The notes under the pieces were generated by a model, which searched no databases, was not told the DNA's origin, and saw nothing but the letters and a program-made list of their open reading frames with translations. Below are positions 35,283-45,270 of a DNA stretch of 64,000 bases, one piece after another; position 1 is the first letter of the stretch, and the number at the start of each line of letters is the position of its first letter. The stretch is from Branchinecta lynchi (taxonomy: Eukaryota; Arthropoda; Branchiopoda; Anostraca; Branchinectidae): assembly GCA_023053575.1 (NCBI GenBank), contig JAKZAP010000018.1:18132202-18196201 (forward strand), read 5' to 3'. A program made the translations under genes and the position numbers.

Positions 35283-35535
35283 TAGTCCTTTTCTTTTTTT
35301 TATGTTTCTTTTTGTATCTTGTGCGTTTTACTCCGCTATTGAAAGAACAGTGTAATACACATTTCGTCAACATCATCATCATTGTGTGATGACGATGATG
35401 ATGAAGATTTTATGAACCAGATTAGTCCTTTTTTTTTTGTATGTTTCTTTTTGTATCTTGTGCGTTTTACTCCGTTATTAAAAGAACAGTGTAACACAAA
35501 TTTCGTCAACATCATCATCATTGTGTGCAGAATAA
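35283..35535. repeat. Direct duplication of about 125 bp with a (ATC)n-like core
   Basis: 35283-35407 and 35410-35530 share TGTTTCTTTTTGTATCTTGTGCG, TTTTACTCCG, AAAGAACAGTGTAA and TTTCGTCAACATCATCATC. Between them is ATGAAGATTTTATGAACCAGATTAGTCC, which also precedes the first unit. A recent local tandem duplication. The words resemble retroelement 3' tails seen elsewhere (TACTCCGCT...). Confidence 0.6.
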
Positions 35536-35818
35536 CATCAAGGTTTTGATGTGCTAGCAAACCCTCCAGCTTTGGGGGATGCAAGTTAAACTAGTGAAGA
35601 CCTCCCCCTCTGAATTCAAACTCCGCAAACACGAAGATTTGTTTTACTTGTTTGACAAGGAGAGAGAAACAAAAAGTGAGTTTTAGGGGAATTCCTAAAA
35701 GGGGAATTCCTTTCCCTCATTTCTTCTGAGAGTGGAAAATAAGGTTAGGGCCCGCCGGTAATCAGACAGCTCTAAGTTGTCAGCAAGGTCCCAAAGATCC
35801 TGCTCAGGACCTGGCCTA

Positions 35819-36095
35819 AGCCTCGTTTTTGTTGCATGCTGCAGGTCCACTTCTCGGCGGATTGAGGACCGATTCTTTCTACATCGGTGTTTGCACTGCA
35901 GCGCTTCCGAGGAAGACGGCAGCGCTTCTCGAGAATCACGGACTTGCTCCCCGACCAAGTCCGTGCTTCCCTGCAAGATGCTGCAGCGCTGCCGCTTCAA
36001 CCAAGAAGAAAGTGAATCCAAAAACGCATATTATGTAAAAGCAAAGAAGTGCTGGAGCAGCGATGCGGCAGCGCTATTGCAACAAAAACGAGGCT
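35819..36095. mobile_element. 277-bp AGCCTCG element, copy 1, abutting exon 9
   Basis: Ends AGCCTCGTTTTTGTTGCA and TGCAACAAAAACGAGGCT are perfect inverted repeats, flanked by CTA on both sides (35816-35818 and 36096-36098). GC-rich inside (GCAGCGC repeats). The right end is only 28 bp from the WDR44 exon 9 acceptor. Sister copies at 37501-37777 (reversed) and 47161-47441. Confidence 0.85.
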
Positions 36096-36123
36096 CTAGT
36101 CACCACCCTCACAAATATAACAG

Positions 36124-36277
36124 TCTCTTAAATCATAGGCTGAAGTTCGGACGCGTTCTTGGGTCAACTGTTCGGAAAACAATTGGCAAAGCGAAGAGGG
36201 TAGCACATAGTCGTCACAAGGAGGAGCCAGCGATGGACCTACCAGATGAGGCTAACGTTGGGGATCAGTTTTGTAAG
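36124..36277 (+). CDS. WDR44: WDR44 exon 9 (basic helix before the propeller)
   Basis: Codons 492-543. Acceptor acaaatataacag|T (AC + T = Thr) and donor AAG|GTAATT, phase 2 in and 0 out. Encodes LLNHRLKFGRVLGSTVRKTI then GKAKRVAHSRHKEEPAMDLP and DEANVGDQFCK. It matches the basic segment of vertebrate WDR44 (K.FLGKSVKRAKH... followed by an acidic stretch) that precedes the first WD repeat. The acceptor has a poor pyrimidine tract because a 277-bp element lies 28 bp upstream. Open frame continues upstream into that element by chance. Confidence 0.85.
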
Positions 36278-37500
36278 GTAATTGCTGTTAAGTTTTTCCC
36301 CAAAGTCATCCTGTTTGAAGGGGAGATAGGCTTGTAGCGCAGCTGAATACTAGACTTGCGTTCAGTTTATCAAAAAGTAAGTAAGTAAGTAAGTAATTTA
36401 TTTTTGACCCGCCATTTTGGAAAGGCGGAGTAAATGAAGAAACTAGTAAATGAAGAAAAGCGTTTTCAATACCAAGAGCCAAACACTGTGTTACTGTGTT
36501 TATGTTTAAAAGCGCTTTAAGCCTCCTTGTTATGCGCGGGTTTAACACCGATTATCTAGAAAACGCAACTCTCCCGAATAGCAAGTTTCATTACGTGTTT
36601 AGCCGTTAGATTCGAGAGTAAACACGGTGGGATGAAAATGCACATTGGTGTTAAACCCATTTTTTTTCTGAAAACGCAGTACAGTCAGTCTCCATCGTGA
36701 CGCTTACAAGTGACAGGTGTTCGCATCGTTCGAATGGAACAAATTCCAGTACACATCTTGATTTGGAGACTCGGTTGAACATGAGTGGACTGAAGGATGC
36801 TTAGGTCTACCCTCCCTACCTAGAAGCTTCTGTAGAGACCGGAAACCTAACTAAACTAGATCGACACAAAACAGTGCCACTACATCCTGTCGCCAAGGGC
36901 CCGTGCCTTTTCTATCATAACCTGCGATCTCTAAGGGCATGTCACTGCAACGATTACGAATATCCTTTTTCTGCGGTGGGGATCAAGATTAAATTTGTGT
37001 CTGTTTTCCTTGCTTTTACGGAACTTAACAGCTCTTCTTTGCCGGGCGCGTTCTAGGTTCTTAATTTTGATAATATGCTCAGTGACTTGCTCTCTTGTGT
37101 TCCTAACTGGGGTTCTTGACAGTAATAATCACTAATAGATCAGAGCAGAATAGTGTTACATGCATACGTTTCGAACGAGTGACTGAATCGGGACGAAATT
37201 TGGAAATTGGCAAGAGCACGTGTCCGATAAGTCTGGGGAGTTGGGAGTTGGGAGGGCGAGATCAAGGACGGATCTCGGTAGTGCCATAAGAGAGTAGTGG
37301 ACGGAAGTGAAAGCTAGCTGGGGGTTAAGTAACAGTTGGAGTGTTGGAGATTACGCACCTACACCTCTTGGAAGTCGCAAGCAAGGATCGTTCGGCCCGT
37401 CTTGGCAGGGGTCCTAGTCAAGCTGTGGCTAGAACAAACGGACGTGCAGTCCATTGGAATCCCATGCAATCCTCAGCTGACTTCCATTCAGCGACATCAG

Positions 37501-37777
37501 AGCCTAGTTTTTGTTGCAATAGCGCTGCCGCATCGCTGCTGCAGCACTTCTTTGCTTTTGCACCATATGCGTTTTTGGATTCACTTTCTTCTTGGTTGAA
37601 GCGGCAGCGCTGCATCATCTTGCAGGGAAGCACGGACTTGGTCGGTGAGCAAGTGCGCGATTCTCGAGAAGCGCTGCCGTCTTCCTCGGAAGAGCTGCAG
37701 TGCAAAAACGGATGTAGGAAGAATCAGTCCGGAATCGGGCGAGAAGTGGACCTGCAGCATGCAACAAAAACGAGGCT
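37501..37777. mobile_element. 277-bp AGCCTCG element, copy 2 (reversed)
   Basis: Exactly the same length as copy 1, opposite orientation, flanked by CAG on both sides (37498-37500, 37778-37780). Left end AGCCTAGTTTTTGTTGCA has one change. Internal AGCAAGTnCGnGATTCTCGAGAAGCGCTGCC matches copy 1 closely, so the copies are fairly young. Confidence 0.85.
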
Positions 37778-37824
37778 CAGGTGGTTCGGAGTCAGCTTGG
37801 GCTGAATGAGTACTTAACATGTAT

Positions 37825-38405
37825 TTGATGGTGGAAAACGGATACGTCAGCTGAATTTTATTGGAGCTGTATTTCGGCCCTTCTTAAAAATGTAGAATAT
37901 AGCTCCAACAAAATTCAGCTGACATATCCGTTTTGCACCGTCAAATATGATTCGCAGTCAGCTTGGGCTGAAGGAATATTTACATAACATGTATCTTCCA
38001 AAATCCTTCGTTGTCGTTATTGGTTTCGAATTCTAATGTTCAGGATAGTATCAATACACTCCTTCGTTCGCATTCAAATGTTTTTACCCTCCACAAAAAT
38101 CCTGCCCTGTCAGCCCAATTATTAGCCAGTTTTTCTGTCCTGAACCCGTTTAATGTGTTTGTCACTGTGTAAAAACTTTAAGTTTATTTAGTGTGTTTTT
38201 AAACTACATAAGAAAAATGCAGTCATATTTATTTACATTGCTTAGTTTAGCGTTTTAATATGTGTATTTTACTTATAAATATTCTTTGAGCCCAAGCTGA
38301 CTTTGAAACATTTATTCAAACAATGTTTACAACGGATACGTCAGCTACGATGCTTCATCAGCGATATTTCGGTCCTTCTTGGACAAGGTCCTCATCAGGC
38401 CAAGA
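37825..38405. repeat. Two hammerhead-like repeats upstream of exon 10
   Basis: A foldback pair at 37840-37975 (GGATACGTCAGCTGAATTTTATTGGAGC and its inverse) and a minus-strand copy at about 38335-38400 with CTGATGA, GAAA and TATC in hammerhead order. The second ends about 55 bp before exon 10. Between them (37980-38280) is a LINE-tail-like segment also seen at 56660-56860. Confidence 0.5.
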
Positions 38406-38457
38406 ATGGCCAAAAAAGCGAGTCACAAATAAATAAATACCAAATTTGTATTCACAG

Positions 38458-38682
38458 ATGAAGGCTTCGAGCTCCCACAAGGGCCCGTATGAGTTTGACA
38501 CCATTCAATGTATCCAGGACCTCAGTGGTGAACACGGTGGTCCTGTATGGTGCATGAAGTTCTCTCACTGTGGCCGCCTGCTGGCGACAGCCGGACAAGA
38601 CAAAGTGCTTCGTATTTGGGTGCTAAAGTCAGCGTACCACTACTTTCTTGATATGAGGACACGGTACAGTGCGGATAACAAG
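38458..38682 (+). CDS. WDR44: WDR44 exon 10 (WD40 blade 1)
   Basis: Codons 544-618. Acceptor tgtattcacag|ATG, donor AAG|GTTGGT, phase 0 both sides. Encodes SHKGPYEFDTIQCIQDLSGE, then the first WD repeat HGGPVWCMKFSHCGRLLATA and GQDKVLRIWVLK, then AYHYFLDMRTRYSADNK. The order (KGPY.FD ... DLSGEH...W.MKFSHCGR.LA.AGQD..RIW.LK.A..YF..MR..Y) is close to vertebrate WDR44 all along. The blade has the GH-like start and an RIW (WD) end. Propeller blades carry protein contacts. Confidence 0.95.
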
Positions 38683-38730
38683 GTTGGTACCAAGAAAATC
38701 GAACAGCGCCTCAGATTAGATTAGTTTATA

Positions 38731-39034
38731 GGCGTATTATCGCGAGTCCCCGCGGACCGGGAATGCTCCGATTGTCATCACCATCATCAAAAAGGACTCA
38801 CTTTCAAATTCGGACGGAATCAAGTTTTGCTGGTGTTCGTGCAATGTAAATTAATCAAAAACGATAAGAATAAACAAAACCAAAAATAAAGTGGATCCAG
38901 ACTAATTTCGTCTAATACATTTGTTTTGTTCGAACAAAATCCATTTTGGAAGCATTCCCCGTGTTCTCGTTGTTTCTGTACGCGGCTCCCTCTATTCTCG
39001 CCATTCCGTCCTCGGGGAACGGCGAGAATACGCC
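38731..39034. mobile_element. GGCGTATTCTCGCC inverted-repeat element, copy 1
   Basis: Left GGCGTATTATCGCGAGTCCC (internally deleted relative to copy 2) and right GGGGAACGGCGAGAATACGCC, flanked by TTATA on both sides (38726-38730, 39035-39039). Body shared with 43790-44173: GGGAATGCTCCGATT, CATTTTGGAAGCATTCCCCGTG. A reversed retroelement tail (CAATT)n follows at 39140-39185. Confidence 0.65.
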
Positions 39035-39830
39035 TTATATCTCAGAATCAGAATCCTAATTGTATTTGCCCAGTATCTTTACACGAGGGAAAAAAGAACC
39101 TGGGAGGTCAGCAATTTATACGGGTCATGAAATACATAGAATAACAATTCAATTCAATTTCAATTCAATTCAATTCAATTATATTTAAGAAAGCCATAAC
39201 ACGGACAAGCCGACTAGTAGGTTTCGTGTCACATCAACATAGTACAATACAATAGAAAAGATATAAAAATCCAGCCGACAACAGCTCGGTCAGTAAACAT
39301 GTCCACTTGACAATAGTATAAAAATAGCATAAAAATACATAGTCGTGCAATAAAACTTTATACAAATACTATAGAATTACGAAAGCTAACAAACAACAAC
39401 ACTAACGTCATTTACAATTCGTTTTGTTATTATACAGTTTTACGAAACTAGGCACAAAGCTATTCACGTAACGAGTGTGGGTGTGCGTGTGCGGCTGTAG
39501 TTTCGGCACTGGTAAAGCGACCGCTCTTGCTGGCCTGACTCTCTTAGCGCTGAAATCCGGAGGGAGGATGTCACGGAGGAGGGATTCTCAAGGATTTTAG
39601 TACCAAAAACTGTCGATAACTTGAGACGACGATTTACAAGTGTATAATATAATATAAGAATAACACTTAATATATACAATTCATGCTGTGTCAAAATGCT
39701 TCATTGTCTTCTTTTCCTTCTATTTTCAGGTCGTCCTTTATTGGAAAAAATACTTGCAACTACAACACCCTCTGGAAGTTTTCACTTTTTAAAAGGTTTA
39801 ACAAACCCCCTCTGAAAAATTAACCTCGAT

Positions 39831-40158
39831 AACTCTATGGTAGTGTTCCCGTTAAGTTATTACAAGTTACGATGATAAGAGGAGGGGCGAGCGCCGTATT
39901 GTGGTAGTTATCAAGCTCTCTGAAACGAAAATAATAACAACGCGAACATACGTCATCACACTTACGGGAGTTCCTGCAGAACAGATAGTTATTATCACTC
40001 ATGATGATCGCGACCGGTAAATTGTAACGATCGTAACAGTCGTGGAACGAAAAGAATAAGTGGGAGGAGTCAATTTACTTATTACGGTGGGCTCCGGAAC
40101 GGCAATACCAACAAGAATAGTAACGATCGTAACTAACAATAGACGCTGGAACGCTATG
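39831..40158. mobile_element. Inverted-repeat element, family with GTTACGAT arms, copy 1
   Basis: Ends near 39840 (GTTCCCGTTAAGTTATTACAAGTTACGATGATAAGAGG) and 40120-40158 (AACGATCGTAACTAACAATAGACGCTGGAACGC) are imperfect inverted repeats. The whole unit recurs in reverse at 46086-46402 (AGGAACTCCCGTAAG...GATGACGTATGTTCGCG). The element has no open frame. Confidence 0.6.
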
Positions 40159-40512
40159 TATAATAAAGAAAAAAGAATGAAAAAAGAGAGAGGAAGAGAA
40201 CAAAAATGTATGCACTTACTCGCTTCCTGGTCAAACACCCACACAAAAACTATACACTCCAAAATTCCGTCTCCAAAAACCACAACTCTAGCTGCGTTCT
40301 CGTGCTAATTACTAGCGGATGGATATCCTAGCCTGTACACTGGTCTAGGTTTTACTGCAAGTTAGAACGTATTTGCATGGCAGGACACTTGTGTCGTCTC
40401 ACTTTGCGTGTGACGTGCTGGTGAGAGATCGGACAATGTAGTTAGACAGATCAAATACATAGGGTTATATCAAAGCCTCTATCACGAACAAGAATTTGTC
40501 GTCCATACAATA

Positions 40513-41178
40513 GTTACGTTTATGCAGATACCGTAGTATCTGATACCACGGTCTAAAGCCGTTTTTGCAGTTATCGGGGTATCTGATACCACGGTCAGAA
40601 TGCGTTTTGGCAGTTATCATGGTATCTGGCCAGTTACAGTGGTATGTGATATTCAGATCACCACGGTCCGACCGTGGTAGCTGATCGTAGTATCTGAAAA
40701 ACTCATCTTACTTTCATCGATTTTTTTTTCAACTTGGTGGGAAAGAAGTTTGGCACTTAACGATGTGACTAAATATCAGCTTTTCTTTTGGGATGACTTA
40801 GAAAAGCACAATTTCGGCAATTGTCGTTTTTGCAGAGCAACCGTATATCAGTGTGAAAGGATCTGATCTTGCTGAGTCGAAGACTAGTTTATTACTTACT
40901 TGACTGACTAACAAAACTGGCAAAATGAACACTGACGAAATAAAATGAATGGGGGAATGACGCGTTAAGACGCGCCTCCGGTGGAACGGGTTGGATACTC
41001 CGTATCAATCAGATACCACAGTTACTGCAAAAACGACTAATTGCAGATCCCGAGGCAGATCCAGTTACCGTGGTAATAGATACCATGGTATCTGCAACAA
41101 CGCAACTGATCCTATCCGCCGTCCGTGGTGGTCCAGTTACCGTGGTAACAGATATCATGGTATCTGCAAAAACGCAAC
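40513..41178. mobile_element. TA-type foldback element, longer copy
   Basis: Left end TA|GTTACGTTTATGCAGATACC; right end ATGGTATCTGCAAAAACGCAAC at 41178, with a second similar end about 80 bp earlier (41101), so the right terminus is duplicated. The inside holds the same GATACCACGGT/GCAAAAACG words as 30753-31171 plus an unrelated middle (40850-40990). Confidence 0.55.
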
Positions 41179-41228
41179 TGATCCTATCCACTCGTTACTC
41201 GTTTCCCCCGAATTTGCCACACTCCGTC

Positions 41229-41535
41229 CGTCCGTGGCCGAGTGGTTAGCGCGCCGGACTCGCAAGTGAAGGGTCGCTTGGAGTCTCGATAGTGCCTACT
41301 TTTTGGTTTGGGACAAGAGCTAGTGGCGTAACCCTGTAAGAAAGCCAAAGTCCACCCAGCTTCAAATGGGTACCTGGAGAAATCCGGGGAAGGTGACAGG
41401 AAGGGTGTGTAAAAGCACAGGATGGCTGGCCCCCAACCTCCCATTGCACTTCCTGGCTGAGGGCCGGGAGTCGAAGATCAGCGCCGTCAGCTTGCCCTGT
41501 CAAGGCTAGTGCTGATACCTTTACCTTTTACTTTT
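41229..41535 (+). mobile_element. tRNA-derived SINE
   Basis: Head with tRNA-like A box (TGGCCGAGTGGTTAGCGCG, 41235-41253) and B box (GGTCGCTTGGAGTC). Its body has CAAATGGGTACCTGGAGAAATC and CCTGGCTGAGGGCC, and its tail is the short repeat ACCTTTACCTTTTACTTTTTTT. The promoter plus repeat-tail structure is that of a SINE. The tail resembles the ACCTT tail of the LINE end at 6613-7205, a possible mobilising partner. Confidence 0.75.
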
Positions 41536-41639
41536 TTTAATTTGCCCCACTCATAGACAGCGCTTAGAAAGTTAGGATTTAATGTAATCGGGAGGGATGT
41601 CACATCAAGCTACAGAGACAGTGCCTGGCATTCTCCATC

Positions 41640-42020
41640 TGCCTTATGAAAACCGGCTTCAAAAATTACAATTACCCAGTTTATCTTATAGATTTCTCCG
41701 AGGTGATTTGATCGAAACTTTTAAAATTTGTCATAGTTATTGATAACACAAGGCTCGATGATGTCCTCACTTTCAATCACAACGGTCTCAGAGGACACTG
41801 CTTGAAACTAAGTGGTGAAAATTCCCAAAAGACATTGGAAAATGGAGCTTCAAAAAGCGGACAGTGGAAAATTGAAATAATCTACCAGAAAGTGTCGTAA
41901 ATTGCCGAAAATATCAGTCAATTCAAAGCAGGTGTGGATGTGAGGATTGCCACCTGGCTGAAATTCAGAGAAATTTACAGAGGCGAAATCCTTTTTATGC
42001 AGTTGAATTATTATTATTAT
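41640..42020 (+). mobile_element. LINE 3' end (TTA tail), second copy
   Basis: CTTATAGATTTCTCCGAGGTGATTTGATCGAAAC, then CATTGGAAAATGGAGCTT, AAATATCAGTCAATTCAAAGCAGGTG and CACCTGGCTGAAATTC, ending TTATTATTATTATC. Same family as 29320 and 47830; strongly degraded frame. Confidence 0.6.
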
Positions 42021-42219
42021 CAAGCTTGTGTCAAATTTAGTTTGAAAGTGTAAAAAATTGCTAAGCAGGTTTAAAAAAAAAGAGAGAAAAACAAGCCAGG
42101 TGTTTCTTGTCCGGCCTCTGAAGTGTCTCGCTAGCTTTCAGTCAAGTGGAAAATACGTGTATTGCCCGGCATTACCCGCGAAATTTAGAAGATCACTCTG
42201 AACTCGTCTTAACTGCTAG

Positions 42220-42414
42220 GTTTCGCCTACACCATCCAGCGAGTCATTGAAGTCGCAACATTCCGGCGAAGATTTTCGATGTCACTCAAGAACAATGAGC
42301 TTCTGCCAGGACCAGGAGAGCATGCAGAGGGACCCGACCGCCCCCTTTATGCCAAAACCCTTCTGTGTTTACTCCGGGCACACAGCCGACGTCTTGGACT
42401 TGTCCTGGTCAAAA
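42220..42414 (+). CDS. WDR44: WDR44 exon 11 (inter-blade insert and start of blade 2)
   Basis: Codons 619-683. Acceptor cttaactgctag|GTT, donor AAA|GTAAGT, phase 0 both sides. Encodes VSPTPSSESLKSQHSGEDFR, then APFMPKPFCVYSGHTADVLD and LSWSK. Vertebrate WDR44 has the same arrangement: V(S)P.PS.ESL at the start of a Ser-rich insert, then APF..RPFC.Y.GHTAD.LDLSWSK. The acceptor has a modest pyrimidine tract, but frame and homology start exactly there. Confidence 0.92.
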
Positions 42415-43032
42415 GTAAGTCATAATTCTGTAGCTTACGAAGGATAAGATAAGATTCATTTCCGTAAAAGCAAAAAGGGCCATGGAAACAATGAAACAAC
42501 GCCAAAACGAACCATAACCTCAACAAGAGAACTAACCACACAAAACTTTCTCTGTGGATCATGCCCACCTTAAAGGCCCCCTCGCACTATATTTACTCTT
42601 CAACTTAAAGGAACAGAAAACTTGACTCAAACTTGACATATCAAGAATGTACCCTGAGTCGTTATTGAGAGTAAGAAAAATTCTCATTACGACCATTGCA
42701 GTTTCCGGGCAGTTTCCGAAAATTCGACTTTTGAGTTAGTAGAAAAAAAGCAAAAGGTTTGTGTGCCGCGAGTAGGAATCGAACGCACGACATCTTGACT
42801 ACTATCCCGATGTGTTAGTCAACACGGCCAAAGGCGCACTTTTACGGTGAGTAAGTGCATATTACAGTGTATAAGGGGCAAGCGCCTGCCAGCTAGCTTT
42901 GGGAACATTAAGAAGGGGGTTTGAGATAACAAAGAAGGGGGGTCCTGTCTACAATAAGTCCTTGTATCTATATCGAAGCCCCCCCAGGTCGGTCTGATGG
43001 CCGAAAGTTGCGTAGTCAAGTTTTCTGTGCCT

Positions 43033-43370
43033 TTAAAGTATTTTAAAATATTTGAATACTTTAAAACTATGCAGTTCTTTCAAAAAATAATCCACGGTTT
43101 TGGCTGTTTTAAGCCTTTTCCGAGACCCGTTGACCTGTAGCGAAAACATGGAAACAATTTGCATGATCGGTTTTTCTGATGGAAAAACTTACTGCAGACA
43201 ACCGTCGACAGCGTGATACACATCGAAGGTAACACGACAAGTGAGAACATCAGTGTGGTTTTGTTAGAGAAGTTAGAATGTACGATAGGAAATTGGGGTC
43301 TCCGGGATTACAAATGTACGGAGTGATAATGGAAGTAGGTTGCATTAGTATTATAGGTAAGACAGGTCCT
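43033..43370 (-). mobile_element. TTAA family I element, reversed copy
   Basis: Reverse complement of 17842-18214: GGTCCT|TTAA lies on the right (43365-43374) and the words AAGCCTTTTCCGAGACCCGTTGAC and CACATCGAAGGTAACACG match. The left end lacks the AGGACC terminus, so it is truncated or rearranged. The preceding intron (42415-43030) shows nothing recognisable. Confidence 0.55.
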
Positions 43371-43375
43371 TTAAG

Positions 43376-43735
43376 GAATCTTCCCGAATTTCTACATCAC
43401 TAAAACTTCTACTTTTTAAAATTTCTTTAAACCTTTCCTCCCCCCACACCATTTCCCCAAATATTTCCTTCCTCAAATCTCTCAACTCCCGACATTCACC
43501 CATTAAACAGATAATACAGTCATCCACTTTTTTTCCCGCACATCGGACACAAGTAAGGAGTGTAAGGACCACATAGCACTCGAACCTTACCCAAATATTT
43601 TCTTCTTAATCCTATCGGTAAACGATCTGTCTTTAGGCTAATTAACAGTCGGCTCTGTAAAAAAAATCCAGCCATCACATGACCCTCTACATTCTTTTCT
43701 GGCCGATGAATGAAAAATTGCATATTGTAATTGTT
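43376..43735 (-). mobile_element. LINE C-terminal fragment with zinc-knuckle-like motif
   Basis: On the minus strand: LRRKYLGKVRVLCGPYTPYL, CPMCGKK, a frame break, then DDCIICLMGECRELRDLRKE and FGEMVW. The CPxCG...E(C)..LM.EC.EL..LR.E.FG arrangement is the end of many non-LTR retrotransposon ORF2 proteins. A similar end (MNESVVHVMCECEELRQLRNE) occurs in the palindrome at 59627. Confidence 0.65.
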
Positions 43736-43789
43736 GTTTTTTATACTCCGCTTTTCAAATGGCGGGTCAGAAATGAATTACTAACTTAA

Positions 43790-44173
43790 GACGTATTCTC
43801 GCCGTTCCCCGAGGACTCTACTTGAGGAGTCCCCGCGTTTTTGTTTGTCCCGGGGACTCACTCCCTGTATGCTCGCGAGTCCCCACGCACTGGGAATGCT
43901 CCGATTACCATCATCATCATGAAAAAGGACTCCCTTTCAGATTCGGAGGGGAATCAATTTTTGCGGGTGTTGGTGCAATGTAACATTAATTAGAAACAAT
44001 CATAACAAACAAAATAAAAAATAAAGTGTATCCAGACTAATTTCGTCAACTGCATATTTTTTTTCGAACAAAATCCATTTTGGAAGCATTCCCCGTGTTC
44101 TCGCTGCTTCTGTACGCGGAGTGACTCCCTCTATTCTCGCCGTGGAGTCCTAGGGGAACGGCCAGAATACGCC
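43790..44173. mobile_element. GGCGTATTCTCGCC inverted-repeat element, copy 2
   Basis: GACGTATTCTCGCCGTTCC(CCGAGGAC) at the left and TCCTAGGGGAACGGCCAGAATACGCC at the right form inverted ends of about 26 bp; the 384-bp body matches 38731-39034. No clear target duplication remains. Confidence 0.7.
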
Positions 44174-44199
44174 TTCACTTACTTACATTTGCATTTGGT

Positions 44200-44575
44200 C
44201 TGAAGGAATACCCGCCTTAAAAATAAAAGCTTACGAAATAAGGAGGCGGTCCTCCCAAAAATACGACGCAGCCTCATTAGCGAAGAAACGCCGATTGTCC
44301 TGGTTCGACCACGTGAGCAGATTCCACCCTGGCGAAGAAAGCTTTGCTCGCCACCCCGACGCCCGGTTGGAAGAAACTCCGGGGAGGTCAGCGTAAAACG
44401 TGGCTGAGGACCCTCAAGGAAGACCTCGAGCCCATCGGAAGCTTCCACCGGCACGGGAGGAGATGGGATCCCTACTGGCTTCAAATATCTATGCCATTCG
44501 CACAATACCGAGATTCGTGGCATGCCTTGGTCCGTCAGCTGCTGCCGCCAGGGAGAGCTGCATAGCTTGCGTCCT
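44200..44575 (+). mobile_element. LINE ORF2 C-terminal fragment, plus strand
   Basis: In shifting frames the plus strand reads RRLSWFDHVSR, GGQRKTWLRTLKEDLEPIGS and YRDSWHALVRQLLPPGRAA. The pattern R(L/R).WFGHV.R ... GR.R.TW...L..DL ... DR..W is typical of the C-terminus of non-LTR retrotransposon polyproteins. Two frameshifts. Confidence 0.6.
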
Positions 44576-44794
44576 GACACAAGTACAAGTACAAGTTACA
44601 TCACATGTTGAGGTGCGCTTCGCTAGCGACTTTCGTTTTAGACCTTGTTCTTAAATTTAGATAATAATCTTCAATTTGCTTAATAGCTGGTACAGTTCAC
44701 TCGCTAGCATTGGATTGTCGTACAGTTTACCACCAATACATATAATAACCCTTTAAAGACATTTTATAAGCAGTGAACTAATAGACAAAAATGC

Positions 44795-44865
44795 TCCTCA
44801 TCCGGGATTTGAACCCAGGACCCTCTGCTTACAAGGCAGTCACTCTACCACTGAGCTACCGAGGG
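44795..44865 (-). tRNA. tRNA-Thr(UGU)-like sequence, probably part of a mobile repeat
   Basis: Reads as a cloverleaf on the minus strand: acceptor CCCTCGG, D arm GCTC/GAGT, anticodon loop CTTGTAA (anticodon TGT), T arm CTGGG-TTCAAAT-CCCGG. The acceptor 3' strand ATGAGGA pairs poorly and A27-A43 mismatches. The same tRNA-like unit with the same 150-bp flank recurs at 51577, so it is more likely a SINE-like or transduced tRNA than a working gene. Confidence 0.35.
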
Positions 44866-44984
44866 GCTCGGGAACAGAGTTCGCAAACCACTACAATAGT
44901 CTGGCAGAAGCCGGCCATAGGAACAGTGATCCCGCCCGAAGGCAAATTCATCTAACCAGTTCACATTCCCATGTCACGGAAATT

Positions 44985-45138
44985 ATTAATATAGATGGCA
45001 CTTTACACAAGGGACTTGTACCGTGACCAATTCCAGAAACAAATTTTTAATCCTAGACTTCTAAATTATATTCAAAAAAATTGTTTATGGAATTGGTCAC
45101 GGTACAAGTCCCTTATGTAAAGTGCCATCTATATTAAC
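44985..45138. repeat. Foldback of the ATGGCACTTTACACAAGGG repeat
   Basis: 44988-45034 and 45088-45135 are near-perfect inverted copies (AGATGGCACTTTACACAAGGG / CCCTTATGTAAAGTGCCATCT) around a 53-bp AT-rich loop. The left arm is also the flank of the tRNA-like sequence at 44795 and of its copy at 51577. Confidence 0.65.
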
Positions 45139-45169
45139 TATATAAGACAAGTTCATTTTCCAGCTTGAG

Positions 45170-45270
45170 TGGTTTGAGCCTGAAGCCTGAGCCTGACCCT
45201 TGCCAAGAACGGCCGAAATATAGCTCTAATAAAATGTAGCTGACTTATCCGTTTTGCACCGTCAAATATA
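45170..45270 (+). repeat. Hammerhead-like repeat, degenerate copy
   Basis: CCTGAGCCTGACCCTTGCCAAGAACGGCCGAAATATAGC followed by GTAGCTGACTTATCCGTTTTGCACCGTCAAATAT. The GAAA and TATC boxes are kept, but the CUGANGA box is altered. From 45270 to 46085 nothing recognisable was seen. Confidence 0.45.

Noticed and set aside
35777..36120. Long open frame running into WDR44 exon 9 from upstream
   Set aside because: The upstream part lies in the 277-bp inverted-repeat element, also present at 37501 and 47161. It is open by chance; the exon start is set by the acceptor and phase.
44344..44654. Host gene on the plus strand with a GRxRKTW-like motif
   Set aside because: The motif series is the C-terminus of a non-LTR retrotransposon and is frameshifted.
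44795..44865. Functional nuclear tRNA-Thr gene
   Set aside because: Mismatched acceptor stem and a second copy sharing long flanks make a mobile repeat more likely; kept only as a tRNA-like feature at low confidence.
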